Shown: positions 6,239 through 11,316 of the stretch, one piece after another
Layout of the letters: every line of letters starts with the position of its first letter
Numbering within the stretch: position 1 is the first letter of the stretch
Origin: Collinsella sp.
GTDB taxonomy: Bacteria; Actinomycetota; Coriobacteriia; Coriobacteriales; Coriobacteriaceae
Length of the DNA: 11,316 nucleotides
Direction of reading: 5' to 3'
Assembly (NCBI GenBank): GCA_019414465.1
Contig: DXLY01000057.1
Coordinates: forward strand, 1 to 11,316
The notes under the pieces: generated by a model
What the model saw: only the letters and a program-made list of their open reading frames with translations
Database searches by the model: none
Told to the model about the DNA's origin: nothing
Position numbers and translations under genes: made by a program

Positions 6239-7204
6239 ATGTGCACGAGTATTCGATTTACCGATAATTCTGGCCACATGTATCTAGGCCGCAACCTCGA
6301 CTGGAGCTTTGACTACGGCCAACAGGTTCGCGTGATGCCGCGCGGGTTCCACATTCCGTATTCGTTTATCGACGACGCGACAGCGGCACACGCGGTGATC
6401 GGTATGTGCATCGATTACAAGAACTACCCTATGTTCTTCGATTGCGGCAACGATGCGGGCCTCGCCGTAGCGGGCCTCAATTTCCCGGGTTATGCCGAGT
6501 ATGCCGAGGGGCCGGTTGATGGAAAGACCAATATCGCGGCCTATGAGTTTCCCCTGTGGGTGGCAGCGACGTTCTCGACGGTCGATGAGGTCGAGGCCGC
6601 GCTGCGCGACACGGTGATTGTTGCCAAATCTGCAGGAGAGGGACTGGGCGTGTCGCTGCTCCATTGGATTATCGGCGACAGCCAGCGCAGCATCGTGGTC
6701 GAGATGATGGCTGACGGCCTGTATGTGTACGACGATCCGGTCGACACCCTTGCCAACCAGCCGACCTTCCCGTGGCACATGGAAAACCTCCGCACCTATA
6801 TCACCGCCACAAGCGATTTTCCGCAGACGGCGACATGGCGTGGCGCCGAGCTCAAGCCCTATGGCGCGGGTGCCGGCATGCGCGGTATTCCGGGTGACTG
6901 CTATTCGCCGAGCCGTTTTGTAAAGGCGGCGTACCTCAATGCCAATTATCCGCAAAAGGAGAGCGAGACCGAAAACGTCGTTCGCATGTTCCGCTCGCTC
7001 GAGGGCGTGGTGATGATCGAGGGAGCGTCCAGGATGGGCGATGGCAAGTTCGAGAAGACTATCTACACCGGATGCTTTAGCGCGCGCACGGGCAATTATT
7101 ACTACGCGATGTATGGGGATCCGTCGATTCGCTACGTGAGCCTGATGGATGCCGAGGGCGCAAGCCCCGATAGGCTCGTGGTTCCCGAGCCGCGTCGTTC
7201 GTAG
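6239..7204 (+). CDS. bsh: Choloylglycine hydrolase family protein, likely bile salt hydrolase
   Basis: This 321-residue Ntn hydrolase cleaves the amide bond of glycine- or taurine-conjugated bile acids, or alternatively penicillin V in close relatives. The protein begins MCTSI; after removal of Met, Cys2 is the nucleophile. Other family active-site residues are in register: Arg18 and Asp21 in GRNLDW, Asn81 in GLNFPGY, Asn173 in LANQPTF, and Arg226 in SPSRF. Asn at position 81, rather than the Tyr of penicillin V acylases, favours bile salt hydrolase. The loop before GIPGD reads YGAGAG, a Gly-x-Gly form at the site reported to affect glycine/taurine preference. There is no signal peptide, so it is cytoplasmic. 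The start at 6239 is fixed by TAGGAGG 6 bp upstream and by the need for Cys at position 2; the in-frame upstream ATG at 6176 overlaps a terminator. It is a single gene between hairpins. Confidence 0.9.
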   Translation: MCTSIRFTDNSGHMYLGRNLDWSFDYGQQVRVMPRGFHIPYSFIDDATAAHAVIGMCIDYKNYPMFFDCGNDAGLAVAGLNFPGYAEYAEGPVDGKTNIAAYEFPLWVAATFSTVDEVEAALRDTVIVAKSAGEGLGVSLLHWIIGDSQRSIVVEMMADGLYVYDDPVDTLANQPTFPWHMENLRTYITATSDFPQTATWRGAELKPYGAGAGMRGIPGDCYSPSRFVKAAYLNANYPQKESETENVVRMFRSLEGVVMIEGASRMGDGKFEKTIYTGCFSARTGNYYYAMYGDPSIRYVSLMDAEGASPDRLVVPEPRRS

Positions 7205-7227
7205 CCGTTAGCTTTACTGCAATGCAA

Positions 7228-7263
7228 AGCGGCCCTGCGTCTCTCGTGAGGTGCAGGGCCGCT
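7228..7263. terminator. Terminator hairpin between convergent bsh and kup
   Basis: The stem AGCGGCCCTGC / GCAGGGCCGCT is 11 bp, perfect and very GC-rich, with a 14-nt loop. It lies 24 bp after the hydrolase stop and 21 bp after the kup stop on the other strand. The T-rich tails are modest on both sides (GTCGTTGATTT on plus, TTTGCATT on minus), so it likely serves both genes. Confidence 0.8.
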
Positions 7264-7283
7264 GTCGTTGATTTATGACGTCG

Positions 7284-9515
7284 CTAGAAGTTGGCGTCGT
7301 TGAGCTGGGTGCTCTCGAGTCCGTCGAGTTGCTGTTGCTCGGGCGTATCGGCGACGCTCTCGAGCTGCTCGGTGGGATCGACGTTCATGCTCTTGCCGGC
7401 CTCGTTGCCGTTGACCAGGTCGTCCGAGAAGATGTCGACTTCCATTTCCTCGGCCTCTTCAATCTGAACCTCGAGCGGCACCTGGGTGCGCACGAGCTTA
7501 ACGGCCGGGCGCATGCGGGCAAACAACGGCACGTACTCGATGATGATGGCAGAGTTCTCGAGACCGTACCAGCGCGCCGGGCTTCCGCAGGCGCGGCGGA
7601 CGGCGTACTTGATGGCCATCACACGGTGGTCGTTGCGGTTGATGTCCGTTTCGGGGGCAAGCATCTTGCGCAGCATGCAAAAACGGAAGTCGCCCACGTT
7701 GCCGCGTGTCTCGTAGATAGAGTAGGTGTGATGCTGCGGCGGCAACTCACCCGATGCCATCAGGTCGCCGACGATCTGGCGCAGGTAGGCGTTGATGCGC
7801 TGGTTGACCTTAAAGCCCAGGTCCAAGCGCACGCGGAACAGGAAGTCTGTGCCAAAGGTCTCATCGGAATACTCATGCGTATAGGGCTCGTCGGTAACGT
7901 GCACGTTGATGAACCAATATGCCTTGGCGCGCTTGGGGTGCTTGTCCAGGATGGAATAAAGCACGTCGCGGTCGGGCGTGAGCGGGTCGGGGCTGTTGGT
8001 GAGAAATACCAGATTGTCGGCGAGCACGGGATAGGTCTCGTCGTTGCGCAGGCGGTTGAGCTGATCGATGTACTTGGAGACGGGCAGCAGGATCGTTTGC
8101 GTGCGCTCGATGGCGGTGCCGCGGCGCCACACATACATAAGGCCGAACAGCAGCGCGGCCAGGAAGATCATGACGTAGCCGCCGTCAAAGAACATAGTGA
8201 GGCACGAGGCGAAGAAGCACAGCTCAATGGCACCAAAGAGCAGGGCGAAGACGCAGGCACCCAGCTTGTGCTTGAGGATGCCGGCGATATAGCTCGTCAG
8301 CAGTGTGGTGGTCATGAGCATGGTCACGGTGATGGCGAGGCCATAGGCGCTTTCCATGCGCTCAGAGTTTTGGAATAGCAGCACGATGAAGATGCAGCCG
8401 ACCCACATGATGTTGTTGACGAGCGGAATATAGAGCTGGCCCTTGGTGTCGCTGGGGTAGTGGATGCGCAGGTGCGGCATAAGGTTGAGGCGCGTTGCCT
8501 CGGATACCAGCGAGAACGAGCCGGTGATGAGCGCCTGCGAGGCGATGATGGCCGCCACGGCCGAAAGCACGATGGCAAAGGGGCGCAGGGGCTCGGGGAG
8601 CATCATATAGAACGGGTTGACGATATCCATTGCGAGCATCTGGGGGTTGGAGTTATTGGCGAGCAGCCAAGCGCCTTGACCCAGATAGTTGAGGATGAGG
8701 GCCGCTTTAACAAACGGCCAGGATGCATAGATGTTTGCCTTGCCCACGTGGCCCATGTCCGAGTAGAGCGCCTCGGCACCGGTTGTCGACAGAAAGACAA
8801 AGCCGAGCACCATGATGCCCGAGTGGTTGATGGGCGAGAACAGGAACATGATGCCGCGGATGGGGTTGAGCGCGCGTAGGATGGACGGGTTGCCGAGCAT
8901 GTTGAACAGACCGGCGCCAGCCAAGAACAGGAACCACAGCGTCATGAGCGGGCCGAACAGCTTGCCGATCGACGAGGTACCGGCGCGTTGCATGGCAAAC
9001 AGGCCGCAGATAATGATGATGGTGATGATGATTACATTGGTCTGGCCGTCACCCAAAAGCGCATGGCCCCACTCGATAGTGCGCAAGCCCTCGATGGCCG
9101 TGGTAACCGTGACGGCGGGGGTGAGGATGCCGTCGGCGAGCAGCGCCGCGCCGCCGATCATGGCAGGTAGGATCAGCCATGGTGCTACTTTTCGCACCAG
9201 GCTAAACAGGGCGAAGATGCCGCCTTCGTTGTGGTTATCGGCCTTCATGGCGATTACCACGTACTTGACCGTGGTCACGAGCGTCATGGTCCAGATGACG
9301 AGCGAAAGCGCGCCCAGAATCATGTCCTCGCTGACGGTGCCGATGCCGCCGTTGTTGGCGACGATTGATTTCATGGTGTACATGGGGCTCGTGCCGATGT
9401 CACCATAGACGACGCCGAGCGTTACGAGCAGCATGCCAGCGGAGAGGGGAATGGCTCCGTGCCCGCCTTGACCATGCTGGTCTTGGGGGCTTGCCTCCAG
9501 TTTGTTGTGTGCCAC
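7284..9515 (-). CDS. kup: Kup-family low-affinity potassium transporter
   Basis: This 743-residue membrane protein of the KUP/HAK/KT family takes up K+ with H+. Signature segments are GVVYGDIGTSPMYT (about 34-47), KADNHNEGGIFALF (about 91-104), and DGILTPAVTVTTAIEG. About 12 transmembrane helices end near residue 465. A hydrophilic cytosolic domain of about 280 residues follows, longer than the roughly 180 of E. coli Kup (622 residues in all). Its end is strongly acidic (QIEEAEEMEVDIFSDD and beyond). The start is most likely the GTG at 9515, because AAGGGAG lies 6 bp before it. The ATG at 9533 would add six residues but has no ribosome site, only a palindrome, ahead of it. The gene is convergent with bsh and lies downstream of the EamA gene on the same strand, separated by 157 bp. 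Confidence 0.93.
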   Translation of the reverse strand: MAHNKLEASPQDQHGQGGHGAIPLSAGMLLVTLGVVYGDIGTSPMYTMKSIVANNGGIGTVSEDMILGALSLVIWTMTLVTTVKYVVIAMKADNHNEGGIFALFSLVRKVAPWLILPAMIGGAALLADGILTPAVTVTTAIEGLRTIEWGHALLGDGQTNVIIITIIIICGLFAMQRAGTSSIGKLFGPLMTLWFLFLAGAGLFNMLGNPSILRALNPIRGIMFLFSPINHSGIMVLGFVFLSTTGAEALYSDMGHVGKANIYASWPFVKAALILNYLGQGAWLLANNSNPQMLAMDIVNPFYMMLPEPLRPFAIVLSAVAAIIASQALITGSFSLVSEATRLNLMPHLRIHYPSDTKGQLYIPLVNNIMWVGCIFIVLLFQNSERMESAYGLAITVTMLMTTTLLTSYIAGILKHKLGACVFALLFGAIELCFFASCLTMFFDGGYVMIFLAALLFGLMYVWRRGTAIERTQTILLPVSKYIDQLNRLRNDETYPVLADNLVFLTNSPDPLTPDRDVLYSILDKHPKRAKAYWFINVHVTDEPYTHEYSDETFGTDFLFRVRLDLGFKVNQRINAYLRQIVGDLMASGELPPQHHTYSIYETRGNVGDFRFCMLRKMLAPETDINRNDHRVMAIKYAVRRACGSPARWYGLENSAIIIEYVPLFARMRPAVKLVRTQVPLEVQIEEAEEMEVDIFSDDLVNGNEAGKSMNVDPTEQLESVADTPEQQQLDGLESTQLNDANF

Positions 9516-9537
9516 GTGGACTCCCTTGGACATCTGG

Positions 9538-9558
9538 TTATCTGTCTAGGACAGATAA
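9538..9558 (-). promoter_or_regulatory. Perfect 9-3-9 palindrome in the kup leader
   Basis: TTATCTGTC and GACAGATAA arms flank TAG. It lies 23-43 bp before the preferred kup start. An AT-rich block just upstream on the minus strand (TATATATAAAG, about 9571-9581) could hold the -10. The dyad would then lie at the transcription start or in the 5' leader, where it could act as a repressor operator or an RNA hairpin near the ribosome site. Confidence 0.55.
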
Positions 9559-9615
9559 TCTTTATGCCGTCTTTATATATACAAGAGCAGTTTGGTACAT
9601 CGGGTTATTTTAGAC

Positions 9616-9639
9616 AATAATCCTCAGCTGGGGATTATT
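9616..9639 (-). terminator. Hairpin after the EamA gene, probable weak terminator
   Basis: The stem AATAATCC / GGATTATT is 8 bp, perfect, with an 8-nt interior containing CAGCTG. It lies 34 bp past the EamA stop codon. The downstream tail on the minus strand is not a clear T-run (GTCTAAAATAA), so termination may be partial, or the dyad may instead be regulatory for kup. Confidence 0.45.
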
Positions 9640-9672
9640 TATCTACGCAGGTAGCATTCAAAGCAGGGGCTT

Positions 9673-10584
9673 TTAAGCACGCACTGTCTGGGCGATGCCA
9701 GCCTTGGCGTTTGCGCGTTTGCCGGCGAGTTCGCAAAAAATCGCGCCGCCGATGATAAGTGCGGCGCCCGTCAGGCGGATCGGTGTTATGGCTTCGCCTA
9801 AAAGGACGGCCGAGAACACGACCGCCGAAAGCGGCTCGAGGTAGCCGACGACCGCGACGGTCTGAACGGGCAGCTTGGCGACAGCACTAAAATAGAGCAG
9901 GCAACCGATGCCGGTGTTGACGACGCCGAGCATGATGACGGCGCGCCAATCAATACTGGCGGCGACACCGGCGGACAGGAATGAGGGAGCGCCCTGCGTG
10001 ATGAGCGTGAGGACCAGCGCGGTCGCAAAGGCGGCGCTCACCTGGAGCGTGGAGTTCTCGAGGCCTTCGATGTGTGGCGCACCCTTGCTAGCGATGACCA
10101 TCAGCGCATAGCAAAATGCCGAGGCGATACCGCAGACGATACCCGCAATGGGCATATTGCCGCCTAGACCTTGCGCTGCAATGAGAAAAGCACCACAAGC
10201 AACGGCGACAAAGCCGGCGATTTTGCCGCCGGTCAGCTTTTCGCCAAAGATGAGCGGGGAGAGCGCCATGACAATGATGGGGCCGCAGTAGTACAGCAGC
10301 GAGGATACGCCGACGCCGATCGTCTGGTAGGCGCGGAACAGAAAAATCCAGCTGGCGCCTAGCGCGGCTCCCGAGAGGAGGAGGGCTGCGGCTTCGCGGG
10401 GGCGAGATGGCGCCTGCAACTTATGGCGTTGGGTGACGGCGAGAATGGTGACAAGCGAGAGTGCGCCCAAAAACGTGCGTAGTAGCACGATATCCGAGCT
10501 CGGCAGCGCGATGGCAGCGGCGATGATGCCGTTGGAGCCAAACAATAGCAATGCTGCTAAGTACGTAAACAACCCGTTGTTCAT
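9673..10584 (-). CDS. EamA/DMT-superfamily transporter
   Basis: This 303-residue inner-membrane protein has about ten transmembrane helices arranged as two EamA repeats (about 5-135 and 148-285). The repeat endings are typical: 'SPLIFGEKLTGGKIAGFVAVACGAFLI' style in the first half and 'YLEPLSAVVFSAVLLGEAITPIRLTGAALIIGG' style in the second. Such proteins usually export small metabolites or amino acids. The substrate cannot be told from sequence. The start is ATG at 10584, with GAGGGG about 10 bp upstream, which is a slightly long spacing. An ATG at 10594 is out of frame. The gene is divergent from a LysR regulator across 118 bp, the classic pairing in which the regulator controls the exporter. 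Confidence 0.9.
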   Translation of the reverse strand: MNNGLFTYLAALLLFGSNGIIAAAIALPSSDIVLLRTFLGALSLVTILAVTQRHKLQAPSRPREAAALLLSGAALGASWIFLFRAYQTIGVGVSSLLYYCGPIIVMALSPLIFGEKLTGGKIAGFVAVACGAFLIAAQGLGGNMPIAGIVCGIASAFCYALMVIASKGAPHIEGLENSTLQVSAAFATALVLTLITQGAPSFLSAGVAASIDWRAVIMLGVVNTGIGCLLYFSAVAKLPVQTVAVVGYLEPLSAVVFSAVLLGEAITPIRLTGAALIIGGAIFCELAGKRANAKAGIAQTVRA

Positions 10585-10614
10585 GCGCTGACATCCCCTC
10601 TATATCTGAGCATC

Positions 10615-10629
10615 TTCACTATGGGTGAA
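10615..10629. promoter_or_regulatory. LysR-box-like dyad between the EamA and LysR genes
   Basis: TTCAC and GTGAA are separated by 5 bp and contain a T-N11-A core, the general form of LysR binding sites. The dyad lies just upstream of the -35 position for the + strand -10 at 10652 and 31 bp before the EamA start. From there it could serve autoregulation and control of the transporter. This is inferred from position and form. Confidence 0.45.
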
Positions 10630-10651
10630 CTGGTTTTAGAAGAAAAGCGAA

Positions 10652-10657
10652 TATAAT
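10652..10657 (+). promoter_or_regulatory. -10 box of the LysR regulator gene
   Basis: A perfect TATAAT lies 45 bp before the GTG start. The -35 position (about 10629-10635) has no consensus and abuts the dyad at 10615-10629, as expected for an autoregulated promoter. Confidence 0.5.
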
Positions 10658-10702
10658 GCATAGATAACATGACAAAAACTCATGCAAAGGTGGAGGGGCG
10701 CC

Positions 10703-11316
10703 GTGGAAACGAATATTCAAAAGATGCAGGCGCTGCTGGAGACGGTGCGCGCCGGAAGCTTTACGCGTGCTGCCGAGCGCCTGAGCTATTCGCAGTCGGG
10801 CGTGAGCCGCATGGTGGCCGATCTTGAGGCCGATTGGGGCTTTAAGGTGCTCGACCGCAGTCGCGAGGGCGTAGTGCTTTCTGCCGACGGGCGGCAGGTC
10901 ATGCCGGCTATCGAGGCGCTCTGCGAGGAATTCACTCGCTTGCAGCGACGGGTGGATGAGATGCGCGGGCTCATGCGCGGCAAAATCTGCATCGGTACGT
11001 TTTCGAGCGTGGCGACCCACGTGCTGCCGCCGGTGATTGCGCGCTTTCGTGCCGATCATCCGGACGTCGATTATGAGTTGCTGATGGGTGATTACTCAGA
11101 GATTGAACAATGGGTGGCAGAGGGCCGCTGCGATCTGGGCTTTATCCCGTATGAGCCTCGAGAAAATGGCATGACATCGCGGTCTTTGGTGCGCGACGAG
11201 TTGATGGCGGTAGTGCCGGCAGACTCTTTGCTTGCCACGGCGGAGGTCGTCTCTCTTGCCGATTTAGCCAACGAGCAGTTTATTCTGCTAGAACGCGGCA
11301 CCGATGATGAGATTAC
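10703..11316 (+). CDS. LysR-family transcriptional regulator (3' end outside window)
   Basis: The open frame runs from a GTG at 10703 to the window edge, giving 204 residues with no stop. The N-terminal winged helix-turn-helix is clear: AGSFTRAAERL (17-27) followed by the recognition helix SQSGVSRMVADLE (30-42), then DRSREGVVLSADG. A linker helix leads into the effector domain from about GKICIGTFSS (93). In that domain the 'GRCDLGFIPYEP' and 'LMAVVPADSLL' segments are typical. The GTG start has GGAGG 6 bp upstream and gives the standard spacing to the helix-turn-helix. The gene is divergent from the EamA transporter and probably regulates it and itself. The inducer is unknown, and the last third of the effector domain is missing. 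Confidence 0.93.
   Translation, partial: METNIQKMQALLETVRAGSFTRAAERLSYSQSGVSRMVADLEADWGFKVLDRSREGVVLSADGRQVMPAIEALCEEFTRLQRRVDEMRGLMRGKICIGTFSSVATHVLPPVIARFRADHPDVDYELLMGDYSEIEQWVAEGRCDLGFIPYEPRENGMTSRSLVRDELMAVVPADSLLATAEVVSLADLANEQFILLERGTDDEI

Noticed and set aside
5575..7204. Idea that the deformylase-like protein processes the N-terminus of the bile salt hydrolase to expose Cys2
   Set aside because: The two genes are separated by a palindrome and a strong terminator, and the deformylase homologue lacks its catalytic Glu, so only adjacency supports the link.
7275..8378. 367-codon open frame on the plus strand opposite kup
   Set aside because: It is antisense to the confidently identified kup gene, with low-complexity His/Val/Glu-rich translation and no ribosome site or domain.
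9516..9672. Possible c-di-AMP (ydaO-type) riboswitch before kup
   Set aside because: Such switches do control kup in some actinobacteria, but the gap is short and largely occupied by two simple hairpins. The conserved core was not recognised by eye.

Overview
The window looks like a chromosomal segment of a moderately high-GC gut actinobacterium, most plausibly Coriobacteriia such as Collinsella. This is an inference. It rests on GC-rich codon use, a bile-salt-hydrolase-type gene, and protein styles that mix actinobacterial and clostridial relatives. No rRNA, tRNA, CRISPR array, prophage or insertion sequence was recognised. The gene content is mostly ordinary: two nucleobase permeases, a potassium transporter, a drug/metabolite exporter, two LysR regulators and several enzymes.

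Layout. The left edge (1-461, +) is the C-terminal effector domain of a LysR regulator whose start lies outside. A 154-bp AT-rich gap with two clean inverted repeats leads to a short MetE-like zinc methyltransferase (616-1749, +), then a uracil-type NCS2 permease (1872-3206, +). A long hairpin ends that block and also faces a convergent alpha/beta-hydrolase esterase (3267-3932, -, TTG start). Upstream of the esterase is an AzgA/PbuG-type purine permease (4071-5381, -) with its own terminator. Divergent from it is a peptide-deformylase-like gene (5575-5994, +) whose catalytic Glu is replaced by Met. It is followed by a 109-nt imperfect palindrome and then a strong terminator.

Next come a choloylglycine/bile salt hydrolase (6239-7204, +) and a convergent Kup potassium transporter (7284-9515, -). 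The Kup gene has a likely GTG start and a perfect 9-3-9 palindrome in its leader. Further right are an EamA transporter (9673-10584, -) and a divergent LysR regulator (10703 to the right edge, +), which share a 118-bp control region.

How the genes relate. Most appear to be single-gene transcription units separated by hairpin terminators, so little operon logic can be read. UraA and AzgA suggest salvage of pyrimidines and purines. BSH and Kup fit life in the intestine (bile acids, osmotic balance). The EamA/LysR pair is a classic divergent regulator-target arrangement. The points most worth a second look are the active-site-altered deformylase homologue, the large palindrome abutting its stop codon, and the kup leader palindrome. 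I do not see a convincing new multi-gene system.
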